A stretch of 64,000 nt of DNA. It comes from Bathymodiolus brooksi (Eukaryota; Mollusca; Bivalvia; Mytilida; Modiolidae). The first letter of the stretch is position 1, and each line of letters begins with the position of its first letter. This document shows positions 48,351 through 59,660 of the stretch, one piece after another. Position numbers and translations under genes: made by a program. Location of the stretch: assembly GCA_963680875.1 (NCBI GenBank), contig OY804589.1:16574028-16638027 (forward strand), in the 5' to 3' direction. The notes under the pieces were generated by a model, which did no database searches, was not told the origin of the DNA, and saw only the letters and a list, made by a program, of their open reading frames with translations.

Positions 48351-48915
48351 CTGGTAAAAAGAAAAATGGACAATTGAAATATATTATGAATAGATTGAAG
48401 ATAGCAAAGAGGTAATCATAATCCTTAATAATGATATACAAACAATACAATGGCCAAGCGAAAAAGAAGAAAAGGGAAACAATAAAAGAAATGTTTAAAA
48501 ACACTACACACTTAAACCCCATTAAAACCTGATATATGTGCATCTCCCAAGCCAGAACCGTTTTCTTTTTTTGATGAAATTAATCATCACGGCTTAACGA
48601 AAAGCTTGAAGATATCAAAGGGATAATCAGAAGCCGTAAATTGACGGACAGACAACACAATGTCGGAAAGAAAAAACAAAGACAAAAGGACAAACAGCGA
48701 TCTAGAAAATTAAAATTAAACTTTCTTTTCATAATTTTGATTGGTTGCATTACGACATCAGATAAATGTAATATTAACCGTTTTTGGCTATTATGTTTAG
48801 GCTCTTTGATTTTCTTGCTCCAAAATATATTTAAATTATTTGAATTTCAACTTTGAGTGTATCTGATGAATCGACGTGTATAACACATTATATACATACG
48901 TTTTTTGTTACTTAC

Positions 48916-48999
48916 CTCCTCTGGACAAAAGGCTGCATTGTTGTAAGAACATTCACTTTTCCTGACATTGCCTAGTGACAATGGGTTGTATACGTTCGT
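48916..48999 (-). CDS. Gene B exon 9: cytoplasmic tail
   Basis: Acceptor CTTTATAG, donor GAG/GTAAGT, phase 0 on both sides. It encodes TNVYNPLSLGNVRKSECSY, then NNAAFCPEE. Copy A's YSPL becomes YNPL, still a YxxPhi motif. Seven replacement and zero silent changes from copy A. Confidence 0.72.
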
Positions 49000-49549
49000 C
49001 TATAAAGATAAACAATACGAATTAGGATTAAATAAAACGAATATATTGAATTTAGTGCACACGACGCGTTTCTGGAATAACATACACCAGACACCTCCAA
49101 GTCAAAATATTGTACATGTTTTTTTGATAGCTACGTTTTTGCTACTATCACTTTGTTGATGTCTCTCCTGGTGAACTCACATTTACAGTTCCTAAGTAAT
49201 ATAATCTATTTATTTCCCTCTTATTAGGTTTATTGGTTTACTTCTTCAGAAAGACGTTCAAATTAGTTAAGTTTTCAATCATTCGATTTTGAGCGTGTCC
49301 GATGAATGTCATTCCAGTAACGTGTCGTGTGCACTAAATTAAATATATACGCTTTTATTTATTTTATTTGTTTATAAATAATACAGACCTGTTCACAAAA
49401 TGCACTTATATGTGTTCATTTTGTGTGGTGTTAACTATTCTCAGATTAAATAGTATATTGCTGTCATCTTTTTACAACAGATTGACTAAATTCCATATGA
49501 ATTAGACAACATGATGGCTTGTTACTTGCCACTTTTGTGCGTGTGAGTT

Positions 49550-49880
49550 ATTGTTGTTTATCGCCAAATGAGCAATTTTACAATTATGTCATGTAAAGAA
49601 CAAGTTACATTCAATGAGATGTTATCCACTGTGTACTAGACCATGATACTTAGTTAAATGCTAGCTCATTGTAACAACAGTCAGCGGATAGACATTTCGT
49701 CGCAACACCTGAACTAATTATCTGGATTCCTGGCAAATTTGGTTTTGCCCTAACTGAATGCTGCATGCTTAGATGAATCGTTGCAGCGACCATATTATTT
49801 AGCTTGACCCGACCGGGGCTTCGAACCACGACCTGCTGCACTCGATGCGATGGCACGCTTACCATTACACTAACAATGCA
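49550..49880 (-). mobile_element. tRNA-derived SINE (copy B, intron 8)
   Basis: Orthologous insertion to 10510-10838, with the same boxes. Its presence in both copies shows it predates the duplication. Confidence 0.75.
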
Positions 49881-49939
49881 ATTTTTTCCCCAGTAAATAC
49901 CATTGTGTTATACTAATACTAAGACATCAAAGGACCTAC

Positions 49940-50087
49940 ATTTCTTCTGTTAGCATCTCCTCCTATTATTGTATATCTTCTGTTGTCCTCATATATCTGT
50001 ATGGGGTCCAAAAAAATATTAGATGGTGTATGACGTCGACCTAAATGGCCCAAGGGATGGTTGTAACCAAACGTATCATAGTCCTTC
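49940..50087 (-). CDS. Gene B exon 8: cytoplasmic tail, diverged 3' half
   Basis: Acceptor ATCTTTGCAG, donor AAT/GTAGGT (weaker than copy A). It stays open for 49 codons. The first half is nearly identical to copy A; the second half reads NIFLDPIQIYEDN, RRYTIIGGDANRRN. About a dozen codons change within 75 nt, while the flanking introns stay similar. Confidence 0.7.
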
Positions 50088-50896
50088 CTGCAAAGATATC
50101 GTATTGCAATATTTTTAAAGTGTGCTTACAACCAAGGACGTTTCATTTCTAATTAATTCATCGTGACAACGGCAACACGATCAAGGTAATTTTCAATGAA
50201 AGTTTGAAGATACCAAAGAGGTAGTCAGAAGCTGTAAATCGATGAAAGCCATGCACTGCAATGGTCAAAAGAAAAAGGACAAAAGTAAAAACAATGATCA
50301 ATAAAACACTAAGGAGACAACCAAAGTTTGAGAAGCACAAATTGCACAAAAACGGGGTTTTTCACTGGTTCACCAGAAAGGTGAACTAGTCTTGCTCTAC
50401 TATTGGCCCTACCTTATCCAATGAGAGCCAATTGACTACTATTAATGGATTCTACTGTCTTCTCCTGTAGTTAGGTAACTACAACTAACTGATCCTTCTT
50501 TCTTCACCAGTAATCTATTAGCTACAGTCATCTAACTATATCCTCTTCAATAATAGTCTGTTAACCAATATGATTCTAATTGATAATGTTGTACGATCAA
50601 CTAGCATACAATGTGGTTAATGAATAAAAGTTGTACTCCGAGAGCTCCATATCATTTCATGAGATATAATATATATATATATATATCTTACCTCCTACAT
50701 AAATGTAAGAAAATGATTGGTTTAGCGTGAGAACGTGGACACCCTGTATAACTCATACAGGGCGTCTGAGCCTCTAGTATGTTTTTCATACAGGGTTAGT
50801 AAATTCCATACAGGGTTAGTAAATATTTTATAGACTCATAAATGTAAGAAAAATCCCAGAACTTCAAATCCAAAGGGTGGTCGGTAAGATATATTC

Positions 50897-51003
50897 GTTA
50901 CACAGTTTGTTAGTGACCTAATACGTTATATACGGGGTCTCGCCTCATATGGAATTTACTGACCCCGTATATAACGTATTAGGTCACTAACACACTGTGT
51001 AAC
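50897..51003. repeat. 43 bp inverted repeat, one mismatch (copy B)
   Basis: Counterpart of 11858-11960: arms 50897-50939 and 50961-51003, one mismatch (CAGTTTG against CAGTGTG), 21 nt loop. Confidence 0.93.
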
Positions 51004-51086
51004 TAATAATATATATCATACAAATGTGTAGGAACGTGGCAATAGACATTATTTTTTACATAATATTGTTTTATGTTTATACTTAC

Positions 51087-51275
51087 ATGTAATTAATATC
51101 ATCATGTTCCTTCCTAAATCTTTTACATACAACACAAATGACAATAAATATGATAATAAAAACAGCACCGATCCCACATACAATGGCTATGATATATTTA
51201 GATTCTAAGGCTAATTTTTCTGTTGTTATGTCACATCTCTCACCGGAATAATCAAAATGGCCGTCTTCGTTGCAT
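51087..51275 (-). CDS. Gene B exon 7: EGF end and membrane helix
   Basis: Same splice phases and length (189 nt) as exon 7A. The EGF end reads CNEDGHFDYSGERC. The membrane helix is identical in protein sequence, followed by CKRFRKEHDDINY, so the stop-transfer keeps most basic residues. The donor TACAT/GTAAGT is intact. Confidence 0.75.
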
Positions 51276-51976
51276 CTGAAACAATATATAAATTGTCATG
51301 CAAATGTCAAATTAACAACTTATGGTCGACAATTAAACCCAACAGTGAATCACTCTTCCTATTGTCATATAAACTAATGCTGAATTCTGGAAAAAGAATT
51401 CGCGCTTTGAGCGACAAGAAAAATAAATATTCTAACTCTCGTGTTGTCCGAAAAAAAAATTCTGAACGAAACAAAAAACCATAACCCCCCTCCCCCCCGC
51501 AAGTTAAATGGTCGGTCCCTTAGAGTACAAATTCCTGCTTAAATCTAACATTTCTTGTATATACCACTGCGAGTAGGTTTCATGATTTCTGGGAAATCAA
51601 TGGCATTTACCATCGATTTAAACACGAGAGGACAGTATTTTCATCACATGTTTGAGAGCGGGCAATATTTATTAATATTCATATATTCAATGAAAATGGC
51701 ACAATGCCATACATTGACAAGCCAAAAATAGCAACCGAAAACAATTGTTTACAGGAAGTGAAAATCTATATGCTTTATGTTACTCCATATAAATGTCAGC
51801 CAAAGGGAAACTAAGCTTTATTGCATCACACATTTATTATAAGTTATAATCGTAATCCAAAGTCAAACGAGTTTTAAGTTTAAAGGGATATTGTCTACCA
51901 GCTGCGTAATTTTTTCATACCCAAAATTATTGTTGATTTCCGTACTGACCTTCATAAAATGAAGATTAAACACCGA

Positions 51977-53030
51977 ATTATTAATGAATACGCTCCGAAA
52001 TGTTGTTTTTTCGACTAAAAAAGCTGACCATTGTTACCGGAAGCTAATTAATTATGCACTGACCTGGGCGAGGCCAACTCTATTTATTTATGTATTTTTA
52101 TGTCAGTAGCCCGGATGCTGCAGCATGGATATTGAAGTAAGTTTCTATAAAAGTTGAGGAAAAAAGCTATTTGCGAACCGATTCTATCTAAAAGTCGTAG
52201 AATAAATAATTTCTGTATCAGGAATAGATTTTCTTTGATGAAAACTACATGCCTTAACAGATTCAGCCTATATTTCCACGATAACCATTGGAAACATGCC
52301 AGAAGGCACCCCATGGGGACAAGCTCAACTACGTATTTTCGATCTGAAATTTTTGCCGGCGTTAAAAATAACTAAATTAGTTTTATTATTCTTATAAGTT
52401 ATGAAGTTGTTCCCCGGGATTTTGATACACGTGTTAAATTAATTTATTTTAGCCAGTTTTACCAACAATATGAAAACAGAGACATACATGTAGAACACAG
52501 TGAAATACATGTCTGATGAAAACGAATGACGTAGCCAGTGTTGTTTTATTTGTTAATTGACTGGAATGTTTCAGAGAAATTTGGGCTGGATTAGAAACAA
52601 AAGAGACCTTACTTCTAGTTCCACAAGACAGTTGCTGCAAAATAATATGGGACTGACCATTTACCTTGAAGGGGGCTATGTCACGTTTTGTCGCCGTAGA
52701 AATGTTTTTTTTCAGACGCCACATAAATCATATTTACTTATTTTCCGGCGAAGTGCCAATCTAATTAAAACAAGGTGAACTGTGATCTAATGCTCACTTA
52801 TGATACCCCTGCCACTTCCCATGATATGGGTTACCTATATGAAGCTTGTGACCAAATACCAGATTTCTGCCATCAATAGTTGTTGAGAAAAATGTGCATA
52901 TATGTTCAATGTGGATTAAAACCAACTAAGTCGGCAAACAGGACGAAGGAATCTGATGGTTCCAAAAAACGCTTCCCACGATATGGCATACCTATGTCAA
53001 GCTTGTGACCAAATATCAGATTTCTATCAT
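51977..53030. other. Left part of the 8 kb element; no recognised gene
   Basis: Contains a short ATGGATATTGAAG/TAAGT-like start at 52125-52140 that could be a first exon on the plus strand (MDIE plus donor), and dispersed repeat text from 52800. Frames at 52154-52375 and 52557-52778 lack known motifs. Confidence 0.4.
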
Positions 53031-53036
53031 CAATAG

Positions 53037-54271
53037 TCACTGTGTACAAACCGATCCGGCAATAAATGTTTGGACTCTTGCATATCTAATTCCGGAACGG
53101 AACCGGACTGTAAGAAGGCAAGATGAATATAAGAATTATGTTTATTTATTTGTTTTTTGCATGAACTTTGGGGAAATAAATGCTTTATTAACCATTTCCT
53201 GCTGTCAGATGAAACAGTTTGGCTATGTCATCGTATATTAATTGAGAAATAAGCGATAATGTGCCGCAAAATGACGATCAGCTTGACCCCAACCTCGAAT
53301 TTCGCTCAGTTTCTCTTTGAATTGCTCACATTGAATGGAACGAAATGTATTGAAGGAACGATTGATGAAATAAAGATGACAAGAATCGTCACTTTGTGCT
53401 TTTAATTATTGATATAAGTAAGCACGGGGCGAAAGAAATGGGTCATGTCAAAATGGCAGGACCCGGTTTCGTGAATGATGCTACAGTATGATGACCCGGT
53501 TTTGTTCCAAAAAAAATTACGAACAAATAAGAACCAAAGCAACAGAAATCCACAGCCACAATTGTTTATACTGTGATACAACATTTCCACAATCCGATGA
53601 CTTAATAAAACATTCTAGAGAAAATCATCCGTACCATTGTTATTACTGCAAAACAACCTTCGTCCTATTTGAAGAAGTAATGAAACACTCGACGAACTGA
53701 ATCCATCTAGTGGACATTATGGCTACAAAAGCTATAATTTCAATGTTATTCCAGAGAAAATAAAGGCTTTGGTTCCTGGTTGTTCGTAAATTTTTTTGGA
53801 ACAAACCGGGTCATCATGCTGTAACATCATTCACGAAACCGGGTCCTGCCATTTAGACATGACCCATTTCTTTCGCCCCGTGCTTACTTATATCAATAAT
53901 TAAAAGCACAAAGAAAGTGACGATTTTTGTCATCTTTATTCATCAATCGTTCCTTCAATACATTTCGTTCCATTCAATGAGAGCAATTCAAAGAGAAACT
54001 GAGCGAAATTCGGGGTTGGGGTCAAGCTGATCGTCATTTTGCGGCACACTATCGCTTATTTCTCAATTAATATACGATGACATAGCCAAAATGTTTCATC
54101 TCACAGCAGGAAATGGTTGATAAAGCATTTATTTCCCCCAAGTTCATGCAAAAAACAAATGAATAAACATAATTCTTATATTCTTCTTGCCTTCTTACAG
54201 TCCGATTCCGTTCCGGAATTAGATGTGCACGAGTCCAAACATTTTTTGCCGGGTCGGTTTGTATACAGTGA
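53037..54271. mobile_element. Nested foldback element, 490 bp arms, TAG duplication
   Basis: Inverted arms at 53037-53526 and 53780-54271, starting TCACTGTGTACAAACCG or its near match, with scattered mismatches and flanked by TAG on both sides. The 253 bp spacer and inner arm ends encode a zinc-finger fragment. It is inserted in a dispersed repeat (ATCATCAATAG / TAGCTGAGAAAAATG) seen uninterrupted near 52865 and 56660. Confidence 0.83.
53488..53700 (+). CDS. C2H2 zinc-finger fragment inside the foldback element
   Basis: A 70-codon frame has one complete C2H2 finger (CLYCDTTFPQSDDLIKHSRENH: C-x2-C, then H-x4-H; 22 residues described, key residues C, C, F, L, H, H) and a second finger cut short after CYYCKTTFVLFEEVMKH. 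The ATG lies in the inverted arm, so transcription control is unknown. It may be a captured gene fragment or the remnant of a transposon protein. Functional coding is doubtful. Confidence 0.4.
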   Translation: MMTRFCSKKNYEQIRTKATEIHSHNCLYCDTTFPQSDDLIKHSRENHPYHCYYCKTTFVLFEEVMKHSTN

Positions 54272-54892
54272 TAGTAGCTGAGAAAAATGTGACGAAAAAT
54301 ATTTTGGAAGGACGGACGGACAGAGGTAAAACAGTATACCCCCCTCCCTCTTCGGGGAGCGGGGGTATAATTAGATCTAAAATAGGGAGCAAGTGCGTAG
54401 ATCTAATTTTAATTAGATTGGCGAAGTGCTGGAATAAATTTTTTTCTTCAAAATTTTGTATATGATTATACTGTGAAAATGGCAAGTATATGATTATACT
54501 GTGAAAATGTCAAGTCGGAATATATTTTTTTCTCCCGTCCAGCCAAATTGTTTTCTTCAAGATTCAGAATAAAAATAATTTTTTAGGAAAAAAAACATAA
54601 AATTAAAATTGAATAGCTTGAGGGGTAAATTGATAAAAACAAATTGCAAGACCAAAATGGTTCTCCCATATACCAACAAAAAAACGAAATAAACCTGTGG
54701 TCATAAGAAAGTCCCACGAGAAAATCTTTCTTCCAAAATAAGCCTTTTTTTATTTCTCTAAACTGAATTTGTGCAAACTATTTCACTTATAATGAATTAT
54801 ATTTCTTTTTTAAATAGAACTCATTTTTCTAGATGAATGTATAACCATCTGTCTTTACTCTGTTTTTATTAAATCTCTTGTCTTTATTACAG

Positions 54893-55155
54893 GACTTTGA
54901 TCGGATTGTCCTTGATGAGGCAGTGTTGGGGGTTGCTAGAATGTTTCGAGACGAACTTGTAGTAATGCCCCATGAGGAGGATTACAACAGATCCAATAGG
55001 TATGCAGCCTACCGCCAGTATACCATTTGGCACATGGCCGACTTGGAGCTGGGGTCAGACGTGTGATCCCAAGCTGTTGTACTTGGAAAATTAGGGACAA
55101 GTATCCTGATCTATATGGACAATACAAGGGTTTCATTCCTAGACGATTTAATTAA
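54893..55155 (+). pseudogene. P2RX7-like C-terminal domain exon, frameshifted
   Basis: A TTTATTACAG acceptor precedes an exon reading DFDRIVLDEAVLGVARMFRD, later [19 protein letters not shown] one- or two-base slip near 55050-55065 then leads to [19 protein letters not shown] and [12 protein letters not shown] before TAA. The YRQY, PSCC.W.IR..(F/Y)P and GQY.GF motifs match the intracellular zinc-binding C-terminal domain of P2X7 receptors, which also occurs alone in many invertebrate, often mobile, genes. No channel part is visible. The original frame stops at TGA 55063-55065 because of the shift. Confidence 0.68.
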
Positions 55156-55224
55156 AACGTGTTCATGAAATATTTTGGATTTTATCCCATATACCCTAAT
55201 GATAAAGCTTACCACTTGCTTCCC

Positions 55225-56120
55225 TATGGTCGGTGGTTGTCCGGGTACTCTGGCTTCCTCCACCACTAAAACTGGTCGCCATGATATAGCTGAAATATTG
55301 CTGAAAGTGGCGTTAAAACGCCAAAAATAAAAAATAAATCAACCCTAATGAGTTATTAATTTCACAAGTTGGTCAGTTGGAATTGTAAATTTAATTTGAA
55401 AGTTTTGCCATCTTATTATTATTTTTTGTTCTATCAGTACTGACAACTTCTTCTAAAATGGACTGACAGTCTTTTATATAATTCAAAACCAAACTTTGCA
55501 GAGATGTTTTCTATGAGGTCCTACACAAGAGTTGTTACTTTTGTGCAGATTCGTAAAAAAAACATGGCCACCATGTGACTTTGAAAATTATGATTGGTCG
55601 ATTTTCAAGAAACTACTTCTCAAGAACCGCTGAAGGGATTGAATGGAAATCTGGTATATATGTTCCTATGAATGTCTTTAACATGTGTTGTTACTGTTTG
55701 CGCCATTTGAAAATTCAAACCCTATGGGAAACAACATTTTCATCTTCTTCTTGAGAACAGCCGAACAGAATTTAACCAAACTTGGCAGAGATGTTTCTTG
55801 TGAGGTCCTGAAAAGTTGTCCTGGTTTGTACTAACTAGACCAACACACTGAGTGCTATCATTATTGTGCATTGGACAATTTGTATTGCCCATTATCCTGA
55901 CTTGGGTACTTTTCTGCTCTAAATGTGCAGAACTTCTGTTAGACCAGGAAAAACAAAGAGTGACAATCTAAATTTATTTTATGCGACAATATAGTCAATT
56001 GTTTGTCTTCGTCTTCAAATCTGGATTTCTGAGATGCTACAATATTATCCCGAGTTGGAGGTTGTGGAATTGGTGCAAGATGGACCGAGATTCTTCTGGA
56101 ATCATCTACTTCCAACTGCA
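55225..56120. repeat. Dispersed repeats inside the transposon
   Basis: A minus-strand copy of the GGAGGAAACCGG-type repeat at 55228-55330, then a repeat of about 350 bp with CTTGGCAGAGATGTTTCTTG / CTTTGCAGAGATGTTTTCTA words (55440-55830). No gene seen. Confidence 0.55.
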
Positions 56121-56124
56121 CACT

Positions 56125-56263
56125 TTAATTCATTCCTTCATTATCTTGCAGTCTCATACAAATGATGACCCTTAATAGTCTTGGAACATAGGAATATGAC
56201 TTGTCAGCTTTAACAGGCTGCACAGACCATCTAGCTGTCTTTTTGTTGTAACTTCTCTGCCAC
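56125..56263 (-). CDS. Candidate last exon of transposon cargo gene (minus)
   Basis: Acceptor TTCTATTTTAG, 1 + 138 nt ending in TAA. It encodes WQRSYNKKTARWSVQPVKA, then DKSYSYVPRLLRVIICMRL and a short end. It joins in phase to the acidic exon at 56866-56944. I do not recognise the protein with certainty; the R-W-S-V and Y-x-Y-x-P pattern recalls uncharacterised mobile-element proteins. Confidence 0.45.
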
Positions 56264-56865
56264 CTAAAATAGAAAAATACATACAATGTAATTCACAAGA
56301 ATAAAACAATAGAATTAAGATTATGATCTATGGAGCCTTAACTTTCAATTCAAGATGAATATCACGAATGTATAGTGAATGAGCAACTAAACATATCATT
56401 ACAAGTCCACTTTATGAAGGAATTGAGTGATTTGTAGACACATTTTAAGTTGTGGTCATCCCTCACGAAGTTCTACGGCAGGCATCACGAGCTGGTCAAT
56501 GGTTACAGGGTGTCTGTTACCCAAATCAGAACTGATCTTCATTTGTTGTTGATGTCTTTCCCTTCATCGGATGGGACTTCTACCGGACTTGACCATGGAC
56601 AACGCAGCAGGTTTGCGACTTTCGATTGACCCTTCTGAAGCCTATGATCAAATATCAGATTGCTACCATAAATAATTACTGAGAAAAATGTTATGAACAT
56701 CTTGGGATGAACGGACGGACAGAGGTAAAACAGTATACCCCCGTTCCAGTGGAGCGGGAGTATAATAAAGCTCCTATGACATATGATCATGCATGGTTCT
56801 GTTATTAGGACAAAATTTCAAGCATGTACGTTACAACTGAAACATATGAAATTAACATGACAAAC

Positions 56866-56944
56866 CTTAGAGTGAAGTTGAGGCTAGGTTCAAAATCTCC
56901 ATCGTCAGAATCATCACCAACATCTCTGCCCTCTTCAGTAATGT
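56866..56944 (-). CDS. Candidate acidic exon of transposon cargo gene (minus)
   Basis: Acceptor CTCTCAATAG and donor CTAAG/GTTTGT. It encodes ITEEGRDVGDDSDDGDFEPS then LNFTL, a strongly acidic linker followed by a possible core start. It leaves two bases that make Arg with the next exon, keeping its frame. The link upstream to 57432-57536 is out of phase, so either an exon is missing or the gene is decayed. Confidence 0.42.
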
Positions 56945-57431
56945 CTATTGAGAGACGGTAAGAATAAAAAATAATTGTTTATTACAGTGTATGTGTATAA
57001 TATCGAAGCAAATTTTGCTATATGGTTCTGATGTGCAGCTGTATAACGAAAAAGCTTTTCAAAATAATATTAAATCTATATACATGTATCCAGCACACAT
57101 CTACACAACCCGATATAAAGAGACAAAATTACATCAAAGTTCCAGGGAAAAATTTGGTGCGCCAGACGTGCGTCAATTCTGTCCCAGTTTGGTTTCATTC
57201 CCGTAAGTAGCTAAGGAGGACTGGCCATTTCAGCTTGTGGATTGATGAAAATGTAACGATGACGCAGAAGCCAACATGATCCCTATATAATATAGCTACT
57301 AGTAGCATCACTATGCAAGCCACAATAATTAATAGGAAACTGTTATACGAGTGACTGTGTTGAACAATATTGACAATGTTACCTATGAACATAATGTAGA
57401 ATATGTCTAATCTTTAACAAAATGAACATAC

Positions 57432-57536
57432 TCAAATGGGTTCACAAATGAACTCGATTTCTCCAGTTTCATCCGTTTCGTTGAAATGTGATGGCTGCTC
57501 ATTTCTTCTACTCTAGAAATACCTTGGTCAAAATAT
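57432..57536 (-). CDS. Candidate basic exon of transposon cargo gene (minus)
   Basis: Acceptor TTTTGATTTAG, donor TTTGA/GTATGT. It encodes YFDQGISRVEEMSSHHISTK then RMKLEKSSSFVNPF, a polar, basic stretch. The direct join to the 56944 exon would hit a stop, so this exon is tentative. Confidence 0.35.
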
Positions 57537-57699
57537 CTAAATCAAAAGTACAAATATCAATCACTACAAAATTACATTTGTCTGAAATTATCAGTTTTTG
57601 TAGTAATTTGCCTAAAAAATTAAGATAATTTTACAAAAGCCTGCATGATTTTAATACAGACATGGGCCATCTGTCTACTGTTAAATTCACACACTGTGA

Positions 57700-59150
57700 A
57701 ACATGCAAATTGCTATGGATCTTCACATTATTTCTTAAAAATCTTGTTTATAAATCATACTTACAAGATCCAAACTAAAAAAGGGCAAAGTGTGGCGTAT
57801 CCTCTCGCCTAAAAATTTGACACGGTGACCTTGGCCTTTGACTTTGAAAATCAGTAGGGTTCCAGATTCTCTTAAGGACTAAGTATATACCAAGTTTGGT
57901 CAAAATCCATTGAAGGATGTTGATTCTAGAGTGGTCACAAGGATGTTACGCAGTAAAAAATTGACCCTGTGACCTTGACATTTGACCTTGAAAATCAAAA
58001 GGGTTTCAAATTCTCTTAAGGACTAAGTATGTACCAAGTTTGATCAAAATCCACTGAAGGATGTTGATTCTAGAGTGTTCACAAGGATGTGACGGACGGA
58101 CAGACGGTAGCGTTACTATATCCCTTCGCAACTTCGTTGGCGAGGGGATAAAAAGCAGTTCAAATGACAATTCTTTAAATAGAAAGCCTTTATATGAAAT
58201 TTACATATTGATTTCCTTCTATCATGTCTATGTTGATAATTCTAAGATAGTAGAGTATAATTTTGGCTCCCTGAACTAAAAATTATGTCCAAAATTGTTG
58301 AAATCTAGTAAAAAACTAGTTAATGTAATGTTTTTAGAATAGTCAAGAAATAAACTTGGTTTGCATAAGGAAATTGAAAACGATTTTCATTTAGTCATAG
58401 TCTAAAATATGCAGTTCAGGACATTTCAGTAAAATGTTATAGTCACATATATAGAAAAGTTTCTGAAACTTGCAAATTTCTATGAATCTTCATAATATTT
58501 TTTAAAATCCTTGTTTATGTATCATACTTACAGGATCCACACTAACAATGCTACTGATATGACACTTATTTAAATGGAAAGCTTTGTATATAAAAGATAC
58601 ATACTGATTTTCCACTATGGTGATAAGTCACAGACAGGAAGATATAATTTTGGCTCCCATAACAAAGTTTCATGTTCAAGTACTTTTAACCTTATTTATG
58701 TAATGTATTTCCAGTTCCCAAGATATAAACTTGTTTGCATAAAGGAATTGAAAATGATTTTCATTTAGCCATGGTCTAAAATATGCATTTTAGGACATTT
58801 CTGAAATTTTCAGTAAAATTTGTAGTCAGATATAAAAAAAGTTCTGTAACTTGAAAATTTCAATGGATATTCATATCATTTCTTCAAAACCTTGTTTATA
58901 ATTATATATTATACTTACAGGATCCAAACTAAAAGTGCAATTGAAATGAAGCTTCTTTAAATAGAAAGCTTTTATTTGAAAAATACATACTGATTTACAT
59001 TATGGTGATAATTCGCACAAAGTAAGGTATATACTAAGCTTCATGTCCAAGTTGTTGAAATTTGATAAAATTAAAAGCCTAATTATATGTTGTATATCAA
59101 AGAAATAAATTTGCTTGAATAAAAAGAACTTTATAGGGTTTTCATTAAGC
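57700..59150. repeat. About 380 bp degenerate tandem repeat, 3 units
   Basis: Repeating words: ATACTTACAGGATCCA at about 57755, 58524 and 58912; GGAAAGCTTTGTATATAAAA-type text; and ATTTTCATTTAGCCAT. The first unit is interrupted by the 57790-58155 repeat. Confidence 0.65.
57790..58155. repeat. Tandem copy of a dispersed repeat ending in GGACGGACAGACGG
   Basis: Two units of about 170 bp share ACCTTGAAAATCA, TCTCTTAAGGACTAAGTAT and AAGGATGTTGATTCTAGAGT. The unit family with GACGGACGGACAGA also ends the repeats near 54310 and 56705. Confidence 0.75.
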
Positions 59151-59459
59151 CATGTACTGTTTTATTTATGGCATTAAAAATGAATTGATTCGATTTTTTT
59201 TTAAATTGATAATAATAAACTGCATTGCCATTGATATCATATTTGCACTCCCATTTCCCCTTTGCTGGCCTCTTAAAATATGTGTTTGCTTACCTCGAAA
59301 ATACGGCCGTTTTATGCTACTCATTGACAATAATTTGCTGTTGCCAGGTGCAAAATTACATATATTGATTAATATCTACCGAAAATGATCATAGGCATCA
59401 TCATATATTCATAAAATATGAAAAACGATCGAGAAAAGAAGGCAACATGCTCGGCTTAC

Positions 59460-59660
59460 CTATCAACAATAATCAAGCACTTCCTTGAGTTCGCTCCATC
59501 CAACGGCAACGGTCCAACTGATCTCCTACATATATCCTGCATTTGTTCTATTTGGAAGATACTTCACTTCTATTCCTCTTTATCTCTGAATCCGTCAAAG
59601 TCCGCTTTCTTCCACGCTTTGACAGTTTCTCTTTTGCCCAAGAACCACATGTTGTTTATT
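59460..59660 (-). pseudogene. Decayed N-terminal exon of transposon cargo gene (minus)
   Basis: One frame reads EKLSKRGRKRTLTDSEIKRN, then RSEVSSK, a stop, and NKCRIYVGDQLDR. A second frame continues WSELKEVLDYC to a GATAG/GTAAGC donor. The basic start followed by Y-V-G-x-Q and W-x-E-L-K recalls proteins common in invertebrate mobile elements (from memory). A stop and a frameshift show decay. Confidence 0.4.
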
